DNA from: Flexamia atlantica
Taxonomy: Eukaryota; Arthropoda; Insecta; Hemiptera; Cicadellidae
DNA length: 64,000 bases
Reading direction: 5' to 3'
Assembly (NCBI GenBank): GCA_035578135.1
Contig: JAQJVK010000020.1
Coordinates: forward strand, 3,038,001 to 3,102,000
The translations under genes were made by a program, and so were the position numbers. The notes beneath the pieces are model-generated. The model worked only from the letters and a program-made list of their open reading frames with translations, ran no database searches and was not told the origin of the DNA. Position 1 is the stretch's first letter; each line of letters opens with the position of its first letter. This document shows, one piece after another, positions 9,565-17,480 of the stretch.

Positions 9565-10162
9565 GTTCTTCACTGGAGATGTTGTCTGTTCGGAGTATGG
9601 AGTTGGAGTGATACTCGGGGTGTGTTGCTTCCTCGTATTTATAACCGTCGTAACCCCCACCACATTCTTCTTTTTCTTGTAAGTAAGCAGCCAAGTGATA
9701 TACGTTTTGTAATGCGCATTGAGATTGGTTGTGTTTCGGATCTATTGTAGAAACACAAATATTTCTAACATCACAATGAAAGGTTTTGTCCATTTTTATG
9801 CTTAAAACTGCTTTGTTTGTGTACTGTTGTATCCAACTTCTTTTTTCCAATCCTCTGGTGTATATGTGCGTAAATTGTTTACAGAAATGAAACATAATTT
9901 TGTGTACATTGTTGTACGGTAGAAAACCTTCAAACCAATGTATATGATGAAAATTGTTTGTTAACCATCTGTTTGTTATTTTAGCTTTTGACTTTAGTGC
10001 ATGGATAGAACACGGTGCTTCAAATAAAAACGGGTATGCTACTTGTGTGAGCAAATCTAAAATCACCAATTCTTTTATAATAAATCTATCATCGTTTCCG
10101 CGAAATGCTTGAAATTCAATTACACAAGGTTTTGCTGCCATTTCTTCATCCAGTCCGCTCAT
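9530..10162 (-). CDS. Polinton hypothetical protein, possible nuclease-like fold
   Basis: 210 residues from the ATG at 10162. No standard domain is certain. Notable segments are CVIEFQAFRGNDDRFIIKEL near the N-terminus (about 13-32), IYTRGLEKRSWIQQY in the middle, and HNQSQCALQNVYHLAAYL near 150-168. The early acidic strand followed by late conserved HN and CAL..N segments loosely resembles an RNase H/DnaQ-type nuclease layout, but I see no confirmed DEDD set, so this stays an inference. Related uncharacterised proteins are common in insect genomes because of Polintons. A TATA/initiator pair lies just upstream and the gene overlaps the next by 35 bp. Confidence 0.75.
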   Translation of the reverse strand: MSGLDEEMAAKPCVIEFQAFRGNDDRFIIKELVILDLLTQVAYPFLFEAPCSIHALKSKAKITNRWLTNNFHHIHWFEGFLPYNNVHKIMFHFCKQFTHIYTRGLEKRSWIQQYTNKAVLSIKMDKTFHCDVRNICVSTIDPKHNQSQCALQNVYHLAAYLQEKEECGGGYDGYKYEEATHPEYHSNSILRTDNISSEEHGITTVSPMFS

Positions 10163-10176
10163 CACGATGTCTGGTG

Positions 10177-10215
10177 ATTAACTGTTTTCCACACCACGGT
10201 AGGTTAGATATATAA
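10177..10215 (-). promoter_or_regulatory. Promoter before the 210-residue gene
   Basis: On the minus strand TATATATC (around 10213-10206) is followed about 31 bp later by ACAGTT, close to the initiator consensus, giving a very short leader before the ATG at 10162. Confidence 0.5.
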
Positions 10216-10301
10216 ACCAGGCCGTACAGTTGTAGGCGCGTTGGTGTATGTTTAACGTGGGCACCGTCCCCAGTAGGCCTACCCCACGGTTTATTCTTTT
10301 G

Positions 10302-11150
10302 TTAAACTACATTGTAGTTTTTTTTAACTACCAAAGTTTCTTCTTCTGTATTGTTGTTGTTGTTGGTTTCTTCTTCTGTAGCTTCCGTTGCGATTTCAGT
10401 AAAAGGTTCAAAGTTTCTCAACTGCCTCCACATTTCCACTTCGTGAGGTATTCTATTAAAAATGGATGTATCTATTGGTCCGTATTGTAAAGTGCTGTCA
10501 GGTTGTTTTTCGCATGCATCTACCAGATATTCCTTAATAACAGAGCTTGAAAATACCAATTGTTTCATATACCTAGTGATAGGTGATGTTGCATAGTTTA
10601 AAATGTAGAATTCTTCACGTGTTAGTAGAATTTTATTTTCAAATTGTGTCGAGTCTCTAATTCTTACTTGTTGTTGGCCACGATGTTTAATAATGTCAAT
10701 TTCATTGTCACAATCCAAAAGTCGAATGTTAGTTTTTCTTCCAAAGAAACTGTTGGCTAAATAACATTCAATAAGATGTAGATGTTTTAAAAAGGAATCC
10801 CAAGCATTTTCTGAAAATAAAACCATCTTTGTACCATGGCTTAGTATTACTGCGGGAGAGTAGTCTAATGATTTTACCAATCCTATCGACACACTTTTAC
10901 TCATGCAAGATGAAATAGGATAAAAGATGCGAAGGAAAACTTCAGTTAAAATGTTCGGTGGAATATTTTCTTCAAGTTTTCTTTTCTTTCTTACGTTTGT
11001 TTTATTATTTTCCAACTTTTTATTTTGTTTTCCAAACTTTAAAAACTCATCAATTTCTTTTACAACATTTTCTTCAAAATGTTTATCATCATCATTTTCC
11101 AATAAAGGTGTTGTTTCGGAAACGCCTTGTACAACTGATAAAGAACTCAT
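10302..11150 (-). CDS. Polinton hypothetical protein, possible tandem PC4-like
   Basis: 282 residues from ATG 11150 (MSSLSVVQ); an earlier in-frame ATG at 11183 is also downstream of the predicted transcription start. The N-terminal 75 residues are acidic and then basic (KKRKLEE, a possible nuclear signal at about 54-61). Two later segments share a strand-then-helix pattern, KMVLFSENAWDSFL (about 108-121) and NKILLTREEFYIL (about 172-184), each followed by a helix. This is reminiscent of PC4-type single-strand DNA-binding domains. The C-terminus has an Asn/Glu-rich linker. No family name is certain. It lies between the major capsid gene and the 210-residue gene, with its own TATA box. Confidence 0.75.
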   Translation of the reverse strand: MSSLSVVQGVSETTPLLENDDDKHFEENVVKEIDEFLKFGKQNKKLENNKTNVRKKRKLEENIPPNILTEVFLRIFYPISSCMSKSVSIGLVKSLDYSPAVILSHGTKMVLFSENAWDSFLKHLHLIECYLANSFFGRKTNIRLLDCDNEIDIIKHRGQQQVRIRDSTQFENKILLTREEFYILNYATSPITRYMKQLVFSSSVIKEYLVDACEKQPDSTLQYGPIDTSIFNRIPHEVEMWRQLRNFEPFTEIATEATEEETNNNNNTEEETLVVKKNYNVV

Positions 11151-11202
11151 TTTGTTTATAATGCTGTAGACGATGTTACCCATACAACTGTAGACAGTCA
11201 AC

Positions 11203-11235
11203 TAAACAATTTGCGTTCCCGCTCCTGCTTTTATA
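11203..11235 (-). promoter_or_regulatory. Promoter of the 282-residue gene
   Basis: TATAAAAG on the minus strand (11235-11228) is followed about 31 bp later by TTAGTT. The context GCTATAAAAGC is nearly the same as at the integrase promoter (18475-18482). Confidence 0.65.
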
Positions 11236-11270
11236 GCCGAGTGGTGGGGGGTATTTTTTTTCTTTTCATT

Positions 11271-12497
11271 TTACAACACTGCTTTTACAATACCGGTTAA
11301 AGGTGTATATGTAACAATTTTATCATGTAAAATTAAACAATAAGCAGATGTATCTTTGGGTACATTTTGTTCAAATTCCATTTCTATTTTTATATCTACA
11401 CTGGAAGATTTTACAGATTCATTTTGTTTGGAACAATCAACTACAACAATCGGATAGTTAGATTTAAATTGGTTTGGCGTTAATAAAGGTGTGTTTGTTT
11501 TTCCATAATATGAATTTTGGAATCTTGCATACATATCGTACAAAACACTAAACCTGTCTTTTGTAAAGTTTATGTTGAAGTTGTCGTATGGAAAGAATTG
11601 CGAGTTTAGAAACACCTTAAAATTTGTAAGTTTGCAATGATCAAATTCACCAGCATGTTTAGTTATTTCATTTCTTCTTTTTGTTTGTAATCCAAATATT
11701 ACATATCTTGCCTTTTCCAAATGAGTAGAAGTTTTTACAGTCCATGTATGACGTTGTGTTTCCGGTAAAACCGGATATTCATGAAACTCCCAACTTCTAA
11801 ATGGTATTACGATATCACGATCTGATTTTAAAGTTCTCAATAATGAAATTCTATTCTGATCGTTTAACCGTACATGCGGTACTCTCCAAACAATCTTGTC
11901 TAATTGCATTTTCCATTCTAAAGTAGCTTCCGTTGTTCCATCAGTTGCTTGAATAATATCTTTGTCGTTTGATGATCTTAACAAAACTAATTCTTGTTTT
12001 ACGTTTATTATTATTTTTCGGTAATCTTCGGCAAAGCCTAAAAGTAATCTTAAAGGAATGTAAAAGTCAAAATTGCCTGAAGTGTTTGGAGTGATTGTAC
12101 TGGAATCGGGTGCTACCCATCCTGCGGCGGCCAGCATATTTTTTTCACTCGGTGTTAAAGATGCTAATCCTTTTAATGTACTTGTAATTCCCACCTTTTT
12201 TGTTGAATCTACTGTAACTCCGGAAATTTCATATCTTATTTCATCAAACAAATATGCCATGGGGTTATTTATGAACGGAACAGTACTTGCAGTGGTTCCA
12301 TCCCTTTTTGTTACTCTTCCTTCGATATACAAATAACTTTCACATGGAAGTGTATAAATATCTTGTTGTTGTATGGGAATTCTAATTTCATCATTATTGT
12401 TTAATTTTGACGAAGCGTAAGGGTTGTGCGTATGATATTCCTTTTCCCATAAGGTTTCGTCGAATGTCGGACCCTGCGCTATATCCAATATTTCCAT
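11271..12497 (-). CDS. Polinton major capsid protein (double jelly roll)
   Basis: 408 residues from ATG 12497, starting MEILDIAQGPTFDE, which is characteristic of insect Polinton major capsid proteins. It corresponds to the protein once called PY and predicted to have the double-jelly-roll fold of adenovirus-type capsids, forming trimeric capsomers of an icosahedral shell. The sequence is beta-rich throughout and uninterrupted, and its length is typical of the family. Its start overlaps the 3-prime end of a 75-residue frame by 104 bp. It is one of the intact core genes. Capsid assembly has been predicted, not shown, for insect Polintons. Confidence 0.92.
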   Translation of the reverse strand: MEILDIAQGPTFDETLWEKEYHTHNPYASSKLNNNDEIRIPIQQQDIYTLPCESYLYIEGRVTKRDGTTASTVPFINNPMAYLFDEIRYEISGVTVDSTKKVGITSTLKGLASLTPSEKNMLAAAGWVAPDSSTITPNTSGNFDFYIPLRLLLGFAEDYRKIIINVKQELVLLRSSNDKDIIQATDGTTEATLEWKMQLDKIVWRVPHVRLNDQNRISLLRTLKSDRDIVIPFRSWEFHEYPVLPETQRHTWTVKTSTHLEKARYVIFGLQTKRRNEITKHAGEFDHCKLTNFKVFLNSQFFPYDNFNINFTKDRFSVLYDMYARFQNSYYGKTNTPLLTPNQFKSNYPIVVVDCSKQNESVKSSSVDIKIEMEFEQNVPKDTSAYCLILHDKIVTYTPLTGIVKAVL

Positions 12498-12621
12498 TAT
12501 TAATAAGTTTTAATCCAATTTCTTCTAGAAAACGAATGTTATCACTTGTTAATCCTTCTATAGCTGACGTGCTACTGACTTGTTTACCAGTCAGCTCTTT
12601 CTTTTTAAATGATAACCCCAT
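12394..12621 (-). CDS. Small protein preceding the major capsid gene
   Basis: 75 residues from ATG 12621. The first 45 residues contain the motif LTSDNIRFLEEIGLKLINN (about 24-42), which looks like a short helical protein; the last third overlaps the major capsid reading frame by 104 bp in another frame. The frame begins two bases before the penton stop codon region (12624), so penton, small protein and major capsid form a tight cluster. I recognise the placement from other insect Polintons but know no function. Confidence 0.6.
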   Translation of the reverse strand: MGLSFKKKELTGKQVSSTSAIEGLTSDNIRFLEEIGLKLINNGNIGYSAGSDIRRNLMGKGISYAQPLRFVKIKQ

Positions 12622-12623
12622 TG

Positions 12624-13338
12624 TTATACGGTTGATTTTATATGTATTCGTATAGTTATAGGTTCGTCTCTAAAATCAATATGATTTCCGTTTTGATCTA
12701 GTATGTTCACCACAATGTCTGAAATAAAACTGGTGTTTAATGGTAGGTACACCAAGTTTTGTGGCTTTTCCACAATTTTAAAACCCGGAGCGACTGTTGG
12801 ATAGAATGTGTGCAATATATGAGTATTTTCACCATCTCTATAAGAACCATGTATAATATTACATGTAACATCTATACTGTTAACTTTCATTATTGTCACA
12901 GTTCTAGTACCTGAATGGTTAATATTAGGTTCTAAAATTTTTGTTGTTTTAGGAAATCCTAATAAACTACCAATTGAATGTTCTTTGCTAAAATCTATAT
13001 AATATTTAGATTTAATTTCAGCTTTCATAGTATTGTTATTTCCTTTTATTGTTATATTATCTTTTCCCATATGATTTTGTATCGCTTCATTTATATCATC
13101 AATTTCATATGCTCCAGTGGGTAAACTAAATACTTGTATATCTGAATATTTGTTTGTATTTTTATCTTTTGTTTATTTTGTCATTAACATTTTCAGTAAC
13201 GTTGGGAATAGAATTATAAGTTGTTATATCTAATAATGCGGCTTCCCATAATTTATCTTTTTCCAAACGTAACGCAGGGAAAAGAACACTTCGCAAAGTA
13301 GATGAAGTTCCAGTTAATGACACTGTATAGGAAGACAT
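12624..13338 (-). pseudogene. Minor capsid (penton) protein, frameshifted
   Basis: This is the Polinton minor capsid protein (PX), predicted single jelly roll, sitting at capsid vertices. Two frames cover it. The N-terminal part runs from ATG 13338 to a stop at 13162-13164 (58 residues). The rest is open in another frame down to 12624 and includes SIGSLLGFPKTTKILEPNI and a beta-rich C-terminus ending ITIRIHI. The frame changes within the A-rich stretch at about 13165-13185, consistent with a one-base indel. The 148-residue downstream frame alone would start at 13070 and lack the N-terminal third. It may be a true mutation, a sequencing error, or less likely a slippage site. Confidence 0.85.
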
Positions 13339-13339
13339 C

Positions 13340-13783
13340 TTAAAGTTGACTAACGCTTTTTGTTAAAAAATCTAAACATAAATGTCCACAGATTACCGTA
13401 TCATCAGGTTGCTCTCTTTTATAATTGTATAGTACATTTTTAGCTGTTTTAAAGTAATATTGTAGTTCTTTTGGTGGTGGGAGATTACCAAAACTATCAA
13501 AGTAGTAAATAGTTGATCCTAGTTTCTTATAACATACCCAATGAGTGCCTGATCCTTTACTATTATCTAAATTTACTATTCCGGTTTCATTTTTCCAAAT
13601 TTTAACAGGTAATGCATCTTTCATAAATACTCCTCTAAAAAATGGAATTTTTAAACAAGAAACATAAGTAATTAATTCTTTATCTGTTAATTCTTTATTT
13701 GGAATTAATAATTGTTTTTTTCTGTTTAATACACACGATACGGTCTTAGGTATAATCCTCCTCCTTTTTTTATCATTGACCAT
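13340..13783 (-). CDS. Adenain-like cysteine protease
   Basis: 147 residues, family C5 (adenovirus protease type), which matures capsid proteins in related viruses. The catalytic set is visible: H81 in GTHWVCYKK, D96 in YYFDSFGN, and C132 in ICGHLCLDFL, in the H-D/E-C order of the family. The conserved SFGNLPPP loop follows the acidic residue. The ATG at 13783 makes the first 19 residues overlap the end of the phospholipase gene, and the basic MVNDKKRRR start is atypical, so the true start may differ. The stop lies next to the penton start at 13338. Confidence 0.92.
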   Translation of the reverse strand: MVNDKKRRRIIPKTVSCVLNRKKQLLIPNKELTDKELITYVSCLKIPFFRGVFMKDALPVKIWKNETGIVNLDNSKGSGTHWVCYKKLGSTIYYFDSFGNLPPPKELQYYFKTAKNVLYNYKREQPDDTVICGHLCLDFLTKSVSQL

Positions 13784-14312
13784 ATTGTTTGTTTCTTATT
13801 ATTTTTACCTGCGGTGGATCGTCGTTTTCTTCTTATATTTCCTCCACGTTTCTTTGCAGGTTTTCTCCTCCTTTTTCCACCTCCTTTCTTCTTTCCACCT
13901 CCAAACATAGTTTTACCCTTCATTGCTGCTGATACCGCTAAAGCTGCTGCTTTTTCACCGATACTAGCGTCACTGGATGTTACTCTTTGCCAAGCTTTTT
14001 CAGCAAGTGCTCTATCCGCTATTGATCTATTTTTAGTATCTGCAAACTTTGAATATGCTATATCGTGTTGTTTGCAGGCTTGATCAAGTTTATTTATTCC
14101 AAGATCTCCTCTAGCAAGTCTTTTTTCAATTTTGTTCCTGGACCACAATATTGATAACCTCCTGGTAAATGTAGTTCTACAGGTAATAAATCGATAGCTT
14201 TGTTAACTATAGCTCCAACCGGCTTAGTAATAAGAGAAAGTGCTGTTGATGCTATTCCTCTTCCTCTCTTTATAACGTGTCGATTATGACTGATGCGTTG
14301 AACTTTCAACAT
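13726..14312 (-). pseudogene. Parvovirus-type phospholipase A2 protein, frameshifted
   Basis: The first frame (ATG 14312, 72 residues) contains the calcium-loop motif YCGPG (55-59) and ends at 14094. The second frame, open from 14148 without its own ATG (its first codon is TTG), contains the catalytic HDIAY motif, then an Ala-rich helix and a Gly/Lys/Arg-rich tail. The two frames switch at an A6 run at 14121-14126, consistent with a one-base indel in a homopolymer. In parvoviruses this domain sits in the minor capsid protein and helps escape from endosomes; similar domains occur in some animal Polinton-like viruses. The basic tail suggests a virion core or DNA-associated role here. A TATA/initiator pair precedes it. 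Confidence 0.85.
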
Positions 14313-14322
14313 GGTTTTTTAT

Positions 14323-14357
14323 AGTGAAAGGAAATGCCAATACTTGTTTATTTTATA
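14323..14357 (-). promoter_or_regulatory. Promoter of the phospholipase-type gene
   Basis: TATAAAAT on the minus strand (14357-14350) is followed by TCACT (14327-14323) about 30 bp on, leaving a leader of roughly 12 bases before ATG 14312. Confidence 0.5.
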
Positions 14358-14424
14358 AATTCTTTATAATGAATGATGCACTTATCCTTTGACATTGTTT
14401 ATTTATAATAAACATTTATTTTGT

Positions 14425-15612
14425 TTATGGGTAATAAACTTTTACCCAGTCTTTTGGTAGGATTGTATCCTTTTTATCAACATCAACTTGAGCAAATCTT
14501 AAATTTCCAGTTTTCATATTTAAAAAATATTTTTCTATAACATTTTTCTTAACCCAATGTAGTTTTTGATCAGCTTTTATGGGCTTTATCGTATTATAAA
14601 CATCATATAACACTACACTTAAGAGTCTTATAATGTAATTTACATTAACAGCATCAACAATATCAATAGGGTCATCTAAGCTAGTCAATCGCAAGTTTTG
14701 ACAATGAAAAAACTTTTTGTGTTTTTCTGTTCTTAAGCATCTTTCACGCCATTCTTTTACTCTAACTGCATCACTGTCATTTACTCCCATTCCAACATTA
14801 AATAGTGGTCTTTCTTTACAATCAAAGCCTTGTTGACCAAGTCTTGATGAAATTTCTTTTAATGCAGGAACTTGTCCAATTGTTGCTACATCAACATCAT
14901 TCAACCCTTCTTTAACATTAGTAATTATTTTTGCATCCGCATCCCATTTGTTATTGTTTAATTTCATTATTTGACTTATTGTAGCTGCATCTGATTTTGC
15001 AGTTCCCTCCTTAACGTTAGTTAACACTTTATTTTTGCAATCAATTGACTTAATATCATGTGTAATACAATGATCTGTAACATATTGAAGGTTTACCGCA
15101 TCTTTCATATCTTTAGGGTCTCCAATATCGTGTATTACAAAGTTGTAAAAGGAAAATTTATCTGTTTTTTCAGGTATGACTGAATGTAAATACTTTTTGG
15201 TAACTGAATCTTGATCATTAACAGGATCTGCTATATTGGCTATTCTAAGATCTTTTGCATCATATGCTTTATTATTACTTTTAGGATCATATCTTAAGGT
15301 TTGGTTTATGTACCACATTAAATATTCTTTATTTACCGAATCATTCTTATCTATTGGTTTTGGAAGATTTGCAATTCTATAAAAATTAGCGTTATACACT
15401 TCATTTTGAAGCTTTAAGCTAGGTAATGTTTCACTTTTTAAAGTTTTGAAATTTACTGCATCATTATCATCTTTTGGATCATTTACAAACTTTAAACGTT
15501 TGTTACTTATATCATAATCTCCATCGGATGTTAGTGGTAAACCACCTCTTTTTCCATAAGATCCTGATTTGCTTCCAGTTTCGGAATACCGTCCAAACTT
15601 ATCCACACTCAT
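14425..15612 (-). CDS. Tail-fibre-like repeat protein
   Basis: 395 residues from ATG 15612. Eight repeats of about 26 residues can be aligned at 33-58, 73-98, 117-142, 153-178, 190-215, 223-248, 263-288 and 302-327. The consensus is aromatic-D-x(4)-L/I-x-N-I/V-x-D-P-x(3)-D-A/S-V-x-x-x-Y-I/V. Clear examples are RIANIADPVNDQDSVTKKYL and RLTSLDDPIDIVDAVNVNYI. This pattern (L-x-N-x-x-D-P, then DAV-x-K-x-Y-V) is typical of phage tail-fibre and head-fibre proteins, which form trimeric beta stalks. I infer a trimeric spike or fibre, perhaps for host attachment. The N-terminus (1-30) is Gly/Ser-rich. It has a strong TATA/initiator with a leader of only about 10 bases. An alternative is a non-fibre structural scaffold. 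Confidence 0.75.
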   Translation of the reverse strand: MSVDKFGRYSETGSKSGSYGKRGGLPLTSDGDYDISNKRLKFVNDPKDDNDAVNFKTLKSETLPSLKLQNEVYNANFYRIANLPKPIDKNDSVNKEYLMWYINQTLRYDPKSNNKAYDAKDLRIANIADPVNDQDSVTKKYLHSVIPEKTDKFSFYNFVIHDIGDPKDMKDAVNLQYVTDHCITHDIKSIDCKNKVLTNVKEGTAKSDAATISQIMKLNNNKWDADAKIITNVKEGLNDVDVATIGQVPALKEISSRLGQQGFDCKERPLFNVGMGVNDSDAVRVKEWRERCLRTEKHKKFFHCQNLRLTSLDDPIDIVDAVNVNYIIRLLSVVLYDVYNTIKPIKADQKLHWVKKNVIEKYFLNMKTGNLRFAQVDVDKKDTILPKDWVKVYYP

Positions 15613-15618
15613 GGTTAT

Positions 15619-15655
15619 ACTGAATGTTTAATCGGTTATGCTTGTATTCTATATA
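15619..15655 (-). promoter_or_regulatory. Promoter of the fibre-like gene
   Basis: TATATAG on the minus strand (15655-15649) lies 34 bases before the A of TCAGT, the same spacing as in the TIR promoter. The leader before ATG 15612 is about 10 bases. Confidence 0.65.
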
Positions 15656-15664
15656 CTCATATTT

Positions 15665-16705
15665 TTATGCAATTACTCCTCGATTTCGCAATTCGCCGAC
15701 CAAAGCTACCCATTCGTTTTCTAAACCGCTATGTCCGGCTTGTTTTGCTTCATATATCAACTTCATTCTATCAACCAATTTGTTTATATCGTTGTAGTAT
15801 ATTATATTAGTATCATACAAGTTTTTCAATAATCCTTTTCCTGATAAACTTGATTGATTTGTTTTTCTCCTTTTATGTAAAATATTTATTTCAGCAGAAG
15901 ATAATGATTTTCTTTTTATGGGTGCCCTTCTTTTTGGTGGGAAAAGTTTAGCAATAATAGTTTTATATTTTTCTGATTTATTTCTATAAACATTGAAATT
16001 TTTAGAATAATTTTTCTTATGCGCATTTGTATCCTCCAATATTTGTTTAAAAATGTTTAAATCCTTTTTAGTATATTTATTAGGTTTCGGTTTAAAAATA
16101 AGTTCAAACAATCCTTTTGTACCTTTGTATTGTTTATTATTTATAATAATATTGTCATGTTCGTCTACATCAAGCTTGCTATCTCCAATCATTAGGCCAT
16201 TTTCTTCTATTCTAGCACCAAAAGTATGATACTTTCGAGTTGGTTGTGCAGAATGTAACATTTTTAATACAAATTGTCTTGCAAGCGGCCCTTTATACGC
16301 GATATCCGAGCCCAATTTGCTCAAGTTGGATGGATTAATAGGCTCTTCTTCTTCTTGTTGTTCTTCGCTTGTAGAAAGACCTTCTTTTTCTGTTAAAACA
16401 TCCGTTTCTTCACCTAGTTCGCTTTCTTCTTCAGTTGTTTCTCCTTGTTGCGTAAAACTTGTATCACCTTCATATTCTTCTTTTTGTTCAAATTTTGAAA
16501 TGGGTAAAATAGCATCTCCGGAAAAATTAAATGTTGAAGGTGTAACATTTTGCCCCAATTGTTTTAATGGCTCAGTAATAGGTTTAAATGTTGATTCCAG
16601 AAATTTCTCTCTTTCACTTATTCCTAATCTTAACGATCTGTTTTTATGTCTAATAGAATCACTAAGTGATTTTATTTCTTTTAATAGCTTTTCCTGATTA
16701 ACCAT
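15665..16705 (-). CDS. DUF8207-type Polinton protein
   Basis: 346 residues from ATG 16705. The N-terminal 40 residues form a short coiled coil, followed by a long acidic Glu/Thr-rich linker (about 75-122). The central domain (about 155-250) contains GARIEENGLMIGDSKLDVDE, YKGTKGLFELIF and a YTKKDL..FKQILEDTNAH segment, the pattern I associate with DUF8207, a domain recurrent in insect Polintons. A basic stretch (PPKRRAPIKRK) follows, then a helical C-terminus. The function is not established; its place beside the ATPase and capsid genes suggests a virion or packaging role. No in-frame defect is seen. Confidence 0.75.
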   Translation of the reverse strand: MVNQEKLLKEIKSLSDSIRHKNRSLRLGISEREKFLESTFKPITEPLKQLGQNVTPSTFNFSGDAILPISKFEQKEEYEGDTSFTQQGETTEEESELGEETDVLTEKEGLSTSEEQQEEEEPINPSNLSKLGSDIAYKGPLARQFVLKMLHSAQPTRKYHTFGARIEENGLMIGDSKLDVDEHDNIIINNKQYKGTKGLFELIFKPKPNKYTKKDLNIFKQILEDTNAHKKNYSKNFNVYRNKSEKYKTIIAKLFPPKRRAPIKRKSLSSAEINILHKRRKTNQSSLSGKGLLKNLYDTNIIYYNDINKLVDRMKLIYEAKQAGHSGLENEWVALVGELRNRGVIA

Positions 16706-16742
16706 GTTTACACCATGGAGACTTGTACGATAATGTTGTTAA

Positions 16743-17441
16743 TTAATGTATTAAAACAAATTTATCAAAACCTATGCGGTAACGACCATCTGTTATAGCT
16801 TTATCTTTCATAATTACCAAAAATCCGTATTTTTCCGCCCAAGCTTTTCCACAAAGCTCTTTGAATTTTTCAAATGACATATCAGCATTTACATGATCGT
16901 TGTATATATGTTTTAGGTTTGTATCGTCTTGTTTGAATAAAACTAAAATATTTGCATTGTCTCTAATTAGTTGCTTCGGAATTTTGCTATATGTTTGTCC
17001 GATATATATGCTATCAATATTATTATGTCTTCCCATGGCAAAATAGTTTCTAATAGTATCATGATTTTCACTAGATACATCATCAAATACAAATACAGAA
17101 TACGGCTTAGCCTGGTCTGGTTGCATAACACTGTCACTAGCATTAAATTTGTAATAGTTAACATCAGGCACATCAGTCAGAATCTTTTCCAACAATTGAT
17201 ACTTTGGTTGATGTAAGGACTTTGAAAAAATATATAGGTTATTAAATCGCAATCCTTTTGTGTTTGTAATTAAGTTAAACACAACGTTAGTTTTGCCACA
17301 GTTTGAAGGACCGCTGACTATACATCGTACAGTGTTTGGAAATAAACTGCCGTGTTTACCATTGTTGATTTTAACGTTATCTACGGTTAAATCATCAATG
17401 TTATTAATATTAAATTTATCTTTATGGTGAACAATCTCCAT
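16743..17441 (-). CDS. Packaging ATPase (FtsK/HerA, A32-like)
   Basis: 232 residues from the ATG at 17441 (MEIVHHKDK); an upstream TTG at 17450 is in frame but unlikely. Walker A is GPSNCGKT (44-51) and Walker B is VFVFDD (116-121). A conserved GQTYSKIPKQLIRDNANI segment (about 148-165) corresponds to the sensor/arginine region of the A32-like family. The predicted job is to pump the element's DNA into preformed capsids. It is intact and of normal length for Polintons, and lies between the integrase and the DUF8207 gene. Confidence 0.93.
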   Translation of the reverse strand: MEIVHHKDKFNINNIDDLTVDNVKINNGKHGSLFPNTVRCIVSGPSNCGKTNVVFNLITNTKGLRFNNLYIFSKSLHQPKYQLLEKILTDVPDVNYYKFNASDSVMQPDQAKPYSVFVFDDVSSENHDTIRNYFAMGRHNNIDSIYIGQTYSKIPKQLIRDNANILVLFKQDDTNLKHIYNDHVNADMSFEKFKELCGKAWAEKYGFLVIMKDKAITDGRYRIGFDKFVLIH

Positions 17442-17480
17442 CTTATTCAAAGGCAGAAGAGTAAATAAGTTGATTTAAAA

